A stretch of 64,000 nucleotides of DNA from Bernardetiaceae bacterium (GTDB taxonomy: Bacteria; Bacteroidota; Bacteroidia; Cytophagales; Thermoflexibacteraceae), in the NCBI GenBank assembly GCA_025056255.1, contig JANWVT010000005.1, positions 129,001 through 193,000 of the forward strand, written 5' to 3'. Shown piece after piece: positions 17,449 to 25,836 of the stretch. A program made the position numbers and the translations under genes. The notes under the pieces were generated by a model. It was not told where the DNA came from and searched no databases. It worked only from the letters and a program-made list of their open reading frames with translations. The stretch's first letter is position 1. Each line of letters begins with the position of its first letter.

Positions 17449-18753
17449 ATGAAAAAAATTTTGTTCAACAATATTACAATAATAGACGAAAACTCGCCTT
17501 TTCATCGTCAAAAAACTGATGTTTTAATTGTGGGAGGAAAAATTGCTGCTATTGGCGAAAATGCCAACCAAGCCGAAGATACTATAAGGGTGGTTGCCGA
17601 AGGACTTATGCTTTCTCCCGGCTGGGTAGATATGCGCAGCCTGTGCGGTCAGCCCGGTTATGAGCATCGCGAAACGCTGCAAAGCCTTTCTGCTGCTGCT
17701 GCTGCTGGCGGTTTTACCGATGTAGCGCTGATGCCCAACACCTCTCCGCCTATCCAAACTGCCGATGCTGTGGCAGCTGTTAAACATTTTCGCAGTTCCT
17801 TCCCGGTTGCTTTGCATCCCATAGCTGCTGCTTCTGCCGACATCAAAGGCGAGGACATGAGCGAACTCTTAGATTTGCACCATGCCGGCGCCATTGCTTT
17901 TTCCGACGGCACTCAAACCATTTACAAAACAAGCCTGATTATTAAAATTTTGCTTTATTTGAAGCAATTCGATGGCTTGTTCATCAACGTGCCCAACGAA
18001 AAAAGTTTAGCACAATATGGGCAAATGCACGAAGGTGTGCAAAGTACTTTATTAGGGCTACGAGGCATCCCTTCTTTGGCAGAAGAAATGGGCATCAGGC
18101 AGCATCTGCAACTACTCACCTACACAGGTGGAAAATTGCATTTTTCCTGTATTAGTTCTGCTGCTGGCGTAGAGCTAATTCGGTGCGCCAAAGCAGAAGG
18201 ATTTGCCGTTACTGCCGATGTGGCAAGCTATCATTTAGCATGTACTGATGAAGACTTGGACGGATTTGACACTAACTTGAAAGTAATGCCCCCGCTGCGT
18301 ACCGCCGCTGACCAACAGGCATTGCTCGCTGGTATTGCCGATGGCACCATAGATGCACTGGTGTCTAATCATATTCCCTTAGATCCAGAAGCTAAGTTGT
18401 TGGAGTTTGATTTGGCAGAATTCGGCATGATTAATTTGCAGACTCATTTTGCTATTGTCAATTCTTTTGGGAACTGTTCTCCTGAAAAAATAGTCCAACT
18501 ACTTGCTACCCAGCCGCGCCATATTTTAGGTTTACCGCCCATTAGCATCCACCCCAACAGCCCTGCTCATCTGACTGTTTTTCACCCTTCGGAAACGTGG
18601 GAGTTCACCCCCAATACAAACCTCTCACTATCAGCTAACTCTCCATTTTTTGGCAGGCAATTCACAGGACGCGTATACGGCACTCTGCGCGACGGAAAAA
18701 TATACTGGCAACCGACATTAACACTAAGCAGGTTATTACGTAGTGGAGAGTAG
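17449..18753 (+). CDS. Dihydroorotase-like amidohydrolase lacking metal ligands (PyrC'-type)
   Basis: A 434-residue protein of the dihydroorotase branch of the amidohydrolase superfamily. The frame of a DHOase is present (ILFNNITIIDENSPF, SPGWVDMR, GQPGYEHRETL, FDTNLKVMPPLRT, NPNSPAHLTVFHP-like C terminus). The HxH metal site, normally in DxHVHxREPG, reads DMRSLCGQPG here, and the catalytic Asp of the usual TDHAPH reads SNHIPL. The active site therefore looks dead. Such metal-less homologues (P. aeruginosa PyrC') are structural partners of aspartate transcarbamoylase; that role is an inference. The ATG at 17449 is preferred over the longer frame because it fits homologues and follows the candidate promoter. 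Confidence 0.82.
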   Translation: MKKILFNNITIIDENSPFHRQKTDVLIVGGKIAAIGENANQAEDTIRVVAEGLMLSPGWVDMRSLCGQPGYEHRETLQSLSAAAAAGGFTDVALMPNTSPPIQTADAVAAVKHFRSSFPVALHPIAAASADIKGEDMSELLDLHHAGAIAFSDGTQTIYKTSLIIKILLYLKQFDGLFINVPNEKSLAQYGQMHEGVQSTLLGLRGIPSLAEEMGIRQHLQLLTYTGGKLHFSCISSAAGVELIRCAKAEGFAVTADVASYHLACTDEDLDGFDTNLKVMPPLRTAADQQALLAGIADGTIDALVSNHIPLDPEAKLLEFDLAEFGMINLQTHFAIVNSFGNCSPEKIVQLLATQPRHILGLPPISIHPNSPAHLTVFHPSETWEFTPNTNLSLSANSPFFGRQFTGRVYGTLRDGKIYWQPTLTLSRLLRSGE

Positions 18754-18781
18754 TAACCACTAACTTTAACCTGCCAAAAAC

Positions 18782-19563
18782 ATGAAAAATTTTCCTGTCT
18801 TCTTTTTCATACCAGTAGCATTGCTGGTTGCTTCTTGTGCCGTTGTTCGCCAAGACGAGGTGGGTATCAAACGCACCTTAGGGCGGCTAAACAACCAAGT
18901 ATTGCCCCCGGCGTAGTTGGTTTCAATCCGTTTATCAGTACTGTCATTAAAATTCCTATTCGCACGGTCAACAAAGAAATCAACGCCGACCTTCCCTCCA
19001 AAGAAGGGCTAACAATTGCTTCAGAAATTTCCATCTTGTACCGCGTAGACCCTGCTAAAACACCTGAAATACTGCAACAAGTAGGGCTAAACTACGACAA
19101 CGCGCTTATTTTACCCGTGTTTCGTTCTGCCGCAGCCGATATTACCGCTCGCTATTTTGCCAAAGATATGCACTCTGGCGAACGCGACCAGATAGAAAAA
19201 GCCATTCGGCAACGCATGATGAGTGAACTCAGCGAACGCGGCTTTATCATTGAAGCTGTGCTTATGAAAAGCATCCGATTGCCGCAGGGACTGGCCAGAG
19301 CCATTGAAGAAAAGTTGGAAGCTGAACAAGACGCTCAGCGCATGAAATTTGTTTTAGAGCGAGAACAACTGGAAGCACAGCGTAAAAAAATAGAAGCTGA
19401 AGGCGAACGCGATGCCCAAAGAATCATCAGTGAAGGGTTGAACCCGCTGATAATCAGCTTTAAAACTATTGAGGCTTTTCGCATGCTTGCTAACTCGCCC
19501 AACACCAAAATCATTATTACTGACGGAAAGACGCCGCTGCTCATTCAAACTGAGAAGCAGTAA
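18782..19563 (+). pseudogene. Prohibitin-family (SPFH) lipoprotein, interrupted by a one-base frameshift
   Basis: The ATG at 18782 opens a frame beginning MKNFPVFFF with a lipoprotein signal (LLVASCAVV) and running to VGIKRTLGRLNNQVLPP, but it ends at TAG 18914-18916 after 44 codons. The homology continues without loss in another frame from VVGFNPFISTVIKIP to the stop at 19561-19563. One extra C in the run of five C at 18905-18909 would read LPPGVVGFNP and restore a protein of about 260 residues: an SPFH domain (residues 25-190) and a coiled coil (195-235). SPFH proteins form membrane-associated oligomers. Either a real mutation, a slippage site or a homopolymer sequencing error would explain it. 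It follows the dihydroorotase-like gene by 28 bases. Confidence 0.8.
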
Positions 19564-19890
19564 GCACCACAGTTTACTCAAAGATATAAAAGCCAATAGC
19601 TTTGTCCTGCACAATACAATTTTTATCCGAACTCATACAACACTATTTAACCTTTGGAAAGTTTGCAACAATCAGTCTGATAGCCGAAAATTGATTGGCT
19701 TGCATTGTTAAAACCCTCATGCACCGTTGACCCAGCAGCACAACTGCTTGGAAAAGTAATCATTTGGCTGCTTCTTTCTCGTTTTCAACTATAAGTAGCT
19801 GGGCTCATGCTCCACTATTTGCATTTCAAATGCATCCGTTCAAATTCGTTTGTGTATTGAACAAATCACCTCTTTTGCAGTTTTAACTGT
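19564..19890 (+). other. 327-base gap upstream of the VWA gene
   Basis: No coding frame of interest. It contains a short palindrome GCATTT-C-AAATGC at 19821-19833 about 60 bases before the VWA start codon, which could be an operator but has no support beyond its symmetry. No clear -33/-7 pair was found. Confidence 0.35.
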
Positions 19891-21555
19891 ATGATGACTG
19901 CCTACGAGCTCGAGCAGGAATTCAATAATTTCATTGAATTCGGCAATGTATTCGACAAAGCCATTCGCACATTTTTAGTGCATTACATTCACGCACGCCT
20001 CAGTGGCACTCCTATCAGCAACTATCGCTTACAAAGCTTGCTACAAAATCAGCAAAGCAAATATTTTGACTATTTACAAATTTCATTGGACAAAATACTC
20101 GGGTTTTCCTTAATCAGAGAAGTGTGTGAAGGGCATCCTCAACTAACTCGACAAATTATTGAAGATGTGTTAAAATGGATGCGAGAAGCTGACAAAAAAA
20201 TTGCTGCTAAAAATCCATACCAGCAAGAAAATGATATGTTTGAGGCTTGGAGCCATAAACCTACCCATTTGTGGGTAAACAGTTGGTATGTATTGATTAA
20301 TTTTTTGGCAAGTACCTACACGCGAGAAGAATTAGATAAGGATTTTTATGCTGCTAAGTTTAAGGCTTTGCTTGCTGACCCAGCAATCTTGCAACTGACT
20401 ACCCCTGCCAACGGGCAGCACTCTTTTCCAGAGGAAAAATCACCCTTAGACGTGCTGATTGATGACTTGTTAGCACAGTGGAATGCACTCTTAACCGCTA
20501 AAAACCTCCAGTATTACATGGAGGAAATGGATAAAGCTCGCGAAGAATTTACAACACTACTTCATAAAAAAGTAGAAGAATTTCACAAATTGATGACGCT
20601 GATTAATCCATTTGCAATGGAAATCAGCAATTTTTGGGATATGAGCCGCAGCCTTTGGAAAGATAAAGGCTTTAATGTATTAGACCACTACCAACAATTG
20701 CTAGCTAATGAAAAAGCCATCCAAGAACTTACCGACCTACTTGGACGCATGCGCGAAGCACAAACCGAAGTGGAAGAAGAAATTTTCCGCGAAGTGATTG
20801 TCCACAAAGAACCACAAATTAATTGGCAGTTAAAATCGGAAATTGGGGGCATCCATGGCAGCAACAACCTAAGCCATGTGTTGCCCTCAGAATGGGCGTT
20901 GCTGGGAAACCCGCTTACCGAACCACTTTTTTTGCAAAAATATGCTGACAGAAGCCTAATGAGCTACCGATTTCAAGGACATCAGTGGGTGCACAGCGAC
21001 AAAGTATCTTTCACAACACATCGCCGTGAAAAACGCAAAGAAAAAGGACCGTTCATTCTATGCATTGACACCAGTGGCAGCATGGATGGACTACCTTCTC
21101 AAATTGCCAAAGTATTGTGTTTTGCCATAATGAAAATGGCTGCCAAAGAGCACCGCAAATGTTACTTAATTTCCTTTTCTATTGGCATTAAAACAATCAA
21201 TTTACTAAACATAGCTGAAAGTATAGACAAAATAGTAGACTTTTTGAGCATGTCTTTCGACGGCGGCACCGATATCACACCCGCACTTTCAGAGGCACTG
21301 AACATGTTGCAAACTGCCGACTATAAAGACGCCGATGTAATGATGGTATCCGACTTTGTGATGTTCGATATTCGCGAAGATTTGCTGCACCGCATCAGAA
21401 AGGAACAAGCGCGGGGAACGAAATTTCACAGCCTTACCCTTTCTTCCAAACCCAACCTGCAAGTAGTTGCCCAATTCGACAACTACTGGGTGTATGACCC
21501 TCAGGAGCGCAACATCATGCGCCGCCTGTGGAACGATATCCGCCAATTGCAATAA
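19891..21555 (+). CDS. VWA-domain protein of the ViaA/CoxE-like family
   Basis: A 554-residue protein. A long helical N-terminal region (residues 1-340) precedes a von Willebrand factor A domain with an intact MIDAS site: DTSGSMDG (about residue 393), the Thr in FDGGTDIT and the Asp in VMMVSDFVMFD. This layout matches ViaA, which works with the MoxR-type AAA+ ATPase RavA, or CoxE, which works with CoxD. No MoxR/RavA gene is adjacent or anywhere in the window, so its ATPase partner would have to be encoded elsewhere. It appears monocistronic. Confidence 0.78.
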   Translation: MMTAYELEQEFNNFIEFGNVFDKAIRTFLVHYIHARLSGTPISNYRLQSLLQNQQSKYFDYLQISLDKILGFSLIREVCEGHPQLTRQIIEDVLKWMREADKKIAAKNPYQQENDMFEAWSHKPTHLWVNSWYVLINFLASTYTREELDKDFYAAKFKALLADPAILQLTTPANGQHSFPEEKSPLDVLIDDLLAQWNALLTAKNLQYYMEEMDKAREEFTTLLHKKVEEFHKLMTLINPFAMEISNFWDMSRSLWKDKGFNVLDHYQQLLANEKAIQELTDLLGRMREAQTEVEEEIFREVIVHKEPQINWQLKSEIGGIHGSNNLSHVLPSEWALLGNPLTEPLFLQKYADRSLMSYRFQGHQWVHSDKVSFTTHRREKRKEKGPFILCIDTSGSMDGLPSQIAKVLCFAIMKMAAKEHRKCYLISFSIGIKTINLLNIAESIDKIVDFLSMSFDGGTDITPALSEALNMLQTADYKDADVMMVSDFVMFDIREDLLHRIRKEQARGTKFHSLTLSSKPNLQVVAQFDNYWVYDPQERNIMRRLWNDIRQLQ

Positions 21556-21720
21556 GTTGCGCCCTCACGCGGCTTTTTTGCATATTTGTTAACAATCAAA
21601 GGCGATTTTTTAATTTTTGTCAACTAATTAACAAAACCTACATCGGTACTAAATAAAAGCAGGAATTTTCCCAAATTTGCGTTCATCATCTTTCATACGA
21701 ACGTGATAGGTAAACCTGTT

Positions 21721-22692
21721 ATGAAAAATATAGCAGTCTTCACCTCCGGTGGAGACGCTCCGGGTATGAACGCCTGCATTCGCGCAGTAGTCAGAGGGGC
21801 ACTGCATCACAATGTCAATGTATTTGGCATTTACCGCGGCTACAACGGCATGATAAATGGCGATATTCACCCACTTACTTCTCAATCGGTAAGCAATATC
21901 ATTCAGCGAGCAGGCACGATTCTCAAGTCGGCGCGCAGTGCAGAGTTTCGCACCAAAGAAGGGCGCAAAAAAGCATATGAGCAATTGCGCGCACATGGTA
22001 TTGAAGGATTGGTTGCTATTGGTGGAAACGGTACTTTTACTGGAGCACAGATTTTTTATGAAGAGTATGGCATCCCTACCGTAGGCGCACCGGGCACCAT
22101 TGATAATGATTTGTATGGCACAGATTTTACTATTGGCTTCGACACAGCTGTAAACACTGCTCTGAATGCCATAGATAAAATCCGCGATACCGCAGACTCG
22201 CACGACCGGGTATTTTTTATTGAAGTAATGGGGCGCAACTCTGGCTACATTGCCTTGCGCTCTGCCATTGGAGGCGGTGCTGAAATGGCAATTATTCCCG
22301 AAAAACCCAACAGCTTAGATGAAATCATTGAAAAACTCAAAACAGGCTGGGGACGCGCTAAGCGTTCTTACATCGTTGTAGTAGCCGAAGGGCAGCAACC
22401 GGGCAACGCCACAGAAATTGCACAAAAAGTAAAAAAAGAAATACCCGACTTAGACGTGCGCGTTTCTACTTTGGGGCATATCCAGCGTGGAGGCTCGCCC
22501 TCTGCTGTTGACCGCGTGATTGCCAGTCGCATTGGGTTAGCTGCTGTTGAAGCACTACTGAGTGGTAAAAGCGGCATCATGGTAGGCATTGTCAACGGAC
22601 GTATCAAATACACGCCTTTCAAAGAAACCTTTAAGCAAAAAAATGAGCAAATAGCAGAAATGATTAGGCTAGTAGAGGTATTGAGTAAATAA
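21721..22692 (+). CDS. pfkA: 6-phosphofructokinase (ATP-dependent type)
   Basis: A 323-residue phosphofructokinase, phosphorylating fructose-6-phosphate in glycolysis. Visible: VFTSGGDAPGMNACIR (nucleotide loop), GTILKSARSAEF, the active-site segment GTIDNDLYGTD with the catalytic Asp, MGRNSGYIA and HIQRGGSPSAVDR. In the GGDG loop the Asp that helps bind Mg-ATP in E. coli (Asp103) reads Asn (AIGGNGTFTGA), while the following Gly, which separates ATP- from PPi-users, is kept, so ATP is the expected donor. The Asn may be lineage-typical. The ATG at 21721 fits the family; a GTG at 21703 would add six residues unlike homologues. Confidence 0.92.
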   Translation: MKNIAVFTSGGDAPGMNACIRAVVRGALHHNVNVFGIYRGYNGMINGDIHPLTSQSVSNIIQRAGTILKSARSAEFRTKEGRKKAYEQLRAHGIEGLVAIGGNGTFTGAQIFYEEYGIPTVGAPGTIDNDLYGTDFTIGFDTAVNTALNAIDKIRDTADSHDRVFFIEVMGRNSGYIALRSAIGGGAEMAIIPEKPNSLDEIIEKLKTGWGRAKRSYIVVVAEGQQPGNATEIAQKVKKEIPDLDVRVSTLGHIQRGGSPSAVDRVIASRIGLAAVEALLSGKSGIMVGIVNGRIKYTPFKETFKQKNEQIAEMIRLVEVLSK

Positions 22693-22806
22693 TTTTTGGG
22701 CTAAAACGCTTGACAAATATCACTGTTACCCTAAGCAACAGTAAAACCCAGTGGCTTGCCTTCTGCTTAACAGGGCAAGGCATAGGAGCACCCAATATGC
22801 AAACTT

Positions 22807-24372
22807 TTGCAAACCATTAGCAGCAGCAAGGGGTTGTTGATAGAAAACAATAAACCCGTGCAGCGAACTCCCTGTCAGATAGTGTGGTTGAAGCGCGACT
22901 TGCGCCTGCGCGACCATGCGCCTCTGCAAGCAGCAGTTGCTACAGGTTTGCCAACTTTGCTTTGCTTTTGCTTTGAACCTTCTTACATGCACTGCCCTGA
23001 AAGCGATGTGCGTCACTGGCGCTTTATTAGGCAGTGCTTAGACGATTTGCAACAACAGCTGAAACCCTTTCACATTCCCTTGTATGTTTTTTATGGCGAA
23101 GTGATAGAGGTTTTCGAGCAACTTGCCGATTTTTTAGATATTCGCTTCTTGTATTCTTATCAAGAAACGAATCTGCAGATTACTTTTGAGCGCGACAAGG
23201 CTGTAAAAAAATTTTGCCAATCAAAAGGCATAGTATGGAAAGAATTCCCTTCAAATGGCATTGTTCGTGGACTAAAAAACCGACAAGGCTGGGTTGAGGA
23301 ATGGCAGCGCCGCATGGAAGCTGCACAGCATACAGCAGATTTACGAGCATTGCATCCGCTCATGCTGCCTCAAGAGTGGCAGCCGCTGTGCCGCACGCAA
23401 CAGTTGCCCGAAGCTATTTTAAAAAATGACAAAAATTTTCAACCCGGAGGGGAAACCAATGCTTGGCGCTATGCAGAGAGTTTTTTCCGCGAGCGCGCTG
23501 CAAACTACAGTCGGCATATGTCCAAACCTGAGGAGAGTCGCCGCAGTTGCAGCCGCCTCTCTCCCTACCTCGCTTATGGCGCATTAAGCATTAGGCAACT
23601 ATATCAGATTGCCAAAAAACAAGAAGCAAACGGCATGATGCCGCTGCAAATGCGAAATTTTCAAGCAAGACTTTGGTGGCATTGCCATTATATTCAAAAA
23701 TTTGAAATGGAATGTCGCATGGAGTCGGCGTGTATCAATCGTGCTCATCAAAAATTTGCTAAACCTATCATACCTGCCTACTTAGAAGCATGGCAAAAGG
23801 GCACTACAGGCTTTCCATTAGTAGATGCCTGTATGCGGGCTGTTGCAGCCACAGGCTATCTCAACTTTCGGATGCGGGCAATGTTAGTATCGGTACTGAC
23901 CCATACCCTATGGCAAGATTGGCAGCCCGGGGCTGTACATTTGGCAAGGCTATTCCTCGACTTTGAACCGGGTATTCACTATCCGCAGTTTCAGATGCAA
24001 AGCTTTGCTATTGGGCATCATTTTCTTAGGATTTACCACCCTGTTAAGCAATCTTACGAACACGACCCGCAAGGCAACTTTATTCGCAAATGGGTACCAG
24101 AGCTCCAACATGTGCCCGCTCCACTCATCCACGAGCCTTGGAAAATGACTGCCATGGAACAGCAGTTTTACAAGTGCCGCATAGGCGCAGACTATCCCTT
24201 TCCATTGGTTAATCATCAGCAAGCAGCCACCAAAGCACGCCTGTGGCAAAAGGCAATGGAGCAAGACCCAGAGGTAAAAGCCGAAAACGAGCGAATTGTC
24301 AAAAAATTAAGCAATCCGAAGGCTGAAATGAAACACATTCCAGCTTTAGCTACCCCTATGCGCAAACAATAA
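22807..24372 (+). CDS. Cryptochrome/photolyase family flavoprotein
   Basis: A 521-residue protein with an N-terminal photolyase alpha/beta domain (WLKRDLRLRDHAPL, residues 27-150) and a C-terminal FAD-binding helical domain (GGETNAWRYAESFF, SRLSPYLAYGALSIRQLYQ, GTTGFPLVDACMRAVAATGYLNFRMRAML). The tail IYHPVKQSYEHDPQGNFIRKWVPEL fits the family. It could be a CPD or (6-4) photolyase, using blue light to repair UV damage, or a signalling cryptochrome. The stretch before it (FQMQSFAIGHHFLRIYHP) differs from the GTTGINTxRIYNP-like form I recall in related bacterial proteins. No ATG precedes the Rossmann fold: the frame begins at TTG 22807, with other TTG and a GTG start possible, so the N terminus is uncertain. 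Confidence 0.85.
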   Translation: MQTISSSKGLLIENNKPVQRTPCQIVWLKRDLRLRDHAPLQAAVATGLPTLLCFCFEPSYMHCPESDVRHWRFIRQCLDDLQQQLKPFHIPLYVFYGEVIEVFEQLADFLDIRFLYSYQETNLQITFERDKAVKKFCQSKGIVWKEFPSNGIVRGLKNRQGWVEEWQRRMEAAQHTADLRALHPLMLPQEWQPLCRTQQLPEAILKNDKNFQPGGETNAWRYAESFFRERAANYSRHMSKPEESRRSCSRLSPYLAYGALSIRQLYQIAKKQEANGMMPLQMRNFQARLWWHCHYIQKFEMECRMESACINRAHQKFAKPIIPAYLEAWQKGTTGFPLVDACMRAVAATGYLNFRMRAMLVSVLTHTLWQDWQPGAVHLARLFLDFEPGIHYPQFQMQSFAIGHHFLRIYHPVKQSYEHDPQGNFIRKWVPELQHVPAPLIHEPWKMTAMEQQFYKCRIGADYPFPLVNHQQAATKARLWQKAMEQDPEVKAENERIVKKLSNPKAEMKHIPALATPMRKQ

Positions 24373-24425
24373 AACTGAGCGACTATCTGTATGCGTTATG
24401 AGATAAACATTGGAAAAATTCAATT

Positions 24426-24572
24426 TTGCACGCCGCCGTTGTGCTGGTCGTATCTACTGCCTTTGTTGGTAAGGATGCAAGCAACAACCAACCTGTCATG
24501 AGCGAGCATGCACACCCCGACATAGGCGGCACGGCAAATTTTATTTACAAGCAATGGATTGTAAAGTTGTGA
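24426..24572 (+). pseudogene. Possible remnant of a small exported protein
   Basis: Within the 318-base gap 24373-24690. A TTG-started frame of 48 codons begins with a signal-like stretch (HAAVVLVVSTAFVG) and continues SEHAHPDIGGTANFIYKQWIV before a TGA. In another frame, from about 24570 to past 24690, runs FVSTPNELSKPTGAFTNTM. The two pieces in this order faintly recall the start and end of a Bacteroidota TonB C-terminal domain (PxxGGxxxFxxW ... SSPNELxxxALxxxxxMP), as if one gene had been broken by indels. The resemblance is weak and no ATG exists, so chance is a real alternative. Confidence 0.25.
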
Positions 24573-24690
24573 CTACATCATTTTGCAATACAAAAGCAAC
24601 GACTTTGTAAGCACCCCAAACGAGCTCTCAAAACCTACTGGGGCATTCACAAACACCATGTTGCCAACCTGTTCATCAACTAAACAGCAT

Positions 24691-25767
24691 TTATTCTTCT
24701 ACCCAATCTGCAATGAATAGGTTGGTATCGCGGGTACCGTTGTTATTGCGGTTGCTACTGAAAATAAATTTTTTACCATCGGGAGAGAACATTGGGAAAG
24801 AGTCAAAAACACCGTCGTAAGTAACTTGCTCCAATTGTTTGGTTTCCAAATCAATCATGTAAATATTGAACTGAAACCCCCTTGGGGAGGCATGATTGGA
24901 ACTGAACAAAATTTTTTTACCAGAAGGATGGAAAAAAGGAGCCCAGTTGGCTTTGCCTAAGTGAGTAATTTGTTGCAGGTCTGAGCCGTCGGCATTGCAA
25001 ATAAAAATTTCCATTTCGGTGGGCTGCACAAGTCCCTTTTTGAGTAGCTCTTTGTATTCTTTGATTTGCTCAGGCGTTTTGGGTCTGGAGGCGCGGAAGA
25101 CAATTTTAGAGCCATCGGGCGAGAAAAAAGCCCCTCCGTCGTATCCTAAGTCTTTGGTGATGCGTTTGGGTTTGCTGCCATCTATGTTCATTACCCACAG
25201 GTCTAGGTCGCCGGAGCGCATCGAGGTAAATACGATTTTATCTCCTTTGGGCGAAACAGTAGCCTCTGCGTCGTATCCTTTATGTTTAGTTAATTTTTTT
25301 ATGATATTGCCTTTTAAATCGGCAACAAAAATATCGTAGTCGGGATGTATTTGCCACACATATTTTCCTCCATTGCGTGGTGGCACGGCAGGGCAAGCCT
25401 TTCCTCCCAAATGAGTGGAAGCATACAAAATAGTGGTGTCTCCCGGCAAGAAATACGAGCAGGTAGTTCGCCCGTGCGAGGTACTAATCATCTGCGGGCG
25501 ATTGGTCGACATATCGCCTTGGCGCAAGTCGAAGTAAAAAATTTGGTCGCACTCTAAGCCCCAGTTCTTAAAATTAGACTGAAAGACAATTTTCTGACCA
25601 TCGAAACTAAAGTAGGCTTCGGCGTTATCGCCTCCAAAAGTGAGTTGCCGAATGTTTCGGAGATGTTTTTCTTGCGGATAGCGCAGGCTATCTGTTTGGT
25701 TGGATTGAGCGTGTAGGTACCAAGAGCCAAAAGTGGCTATCAAAAGGATGGTTTTGAAAATTTTCAT
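24691..25767 (-). CDS. Exported PD40/TolB-like beta-propeller protein
   Basis: A 358-residue protein with a signal peptide (ILLIATFGSWYLHAQ) and successive PD40/WD40-like TolB repeats, each with an S/P-DG-K-I-VF-S core: SFDGQKIVFQS, SPKGDKIVFTSMR, SPDGSKIVFRASR, HPSGKKILFSSN, SPDGKKFIFSSN. This is a six-bladed propeller likely located in the periplasm. TolB-like propellers bind partner proteins or peptides; no enzyme domain is fused here. It is not next to a tolA/pal gene. The start at MKIFKTI places the signal peptide at the N terminus. It is divergent from ftsX. Confidence 0.82.
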   Translation of the reverse strand: MKIFKTILLIATFGSWYLHAQSNQTDSLRYPQEKHLRNIRQLTFGGDNAEAYFSFDGQKIVFQSNFKNWGLECDQIFYFDLRQGDMSTNRPQMISTSHGRTTCSYFLPGDTTILYASTHLGGKACPAVPPRNGGKYVWQIHPDYDIFVADLKGNIIKKLTKHKGYDAEATVSPKGDKIVFTSMRSGDLDLWVMNIDGSKPKRITKDLGYDGGAFFSPDGSKIVFRASRPKTPEQIKEYKELLKKGLVQPTEMEIFICNADGSDLQQITHLGKANWAPFFHPSGKKILFSSNHASPRGFQFNIYMIDLETKQLEQVTYDGVFDSFPMFSPDGKKFIFSSNRNNNGTRDTNLFIADWVEE

Positions 25768-25774
25768 CTGATAA

Positions 25775-25805
25775 TTGTGTGTCATAAAACTGTAAACTTA
25801 TTTTG
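25775..25805 (+). promoter_or_regulatory. Candidate promoter of the ftsX operon
   Basis: TTG at 25775-25777 and TTATTTTG at 25798-25805, spaced by 20 bases; the -7 box has one mismatch to TAnnTTTG. Transcription would begin near 25812, about 25 bases before the ftsX ATG at 25837. Confidence 0.4.
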
Positions 25806-25836
25806 TTGAAATGATGATTTGTATCCCAAACGCACG

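Noticed and set aside
21556-21600. GCG...CGC followed by six T after the VWA gene
   Set aside because: The stem is only about three base pairs, too weak to call a terminator.
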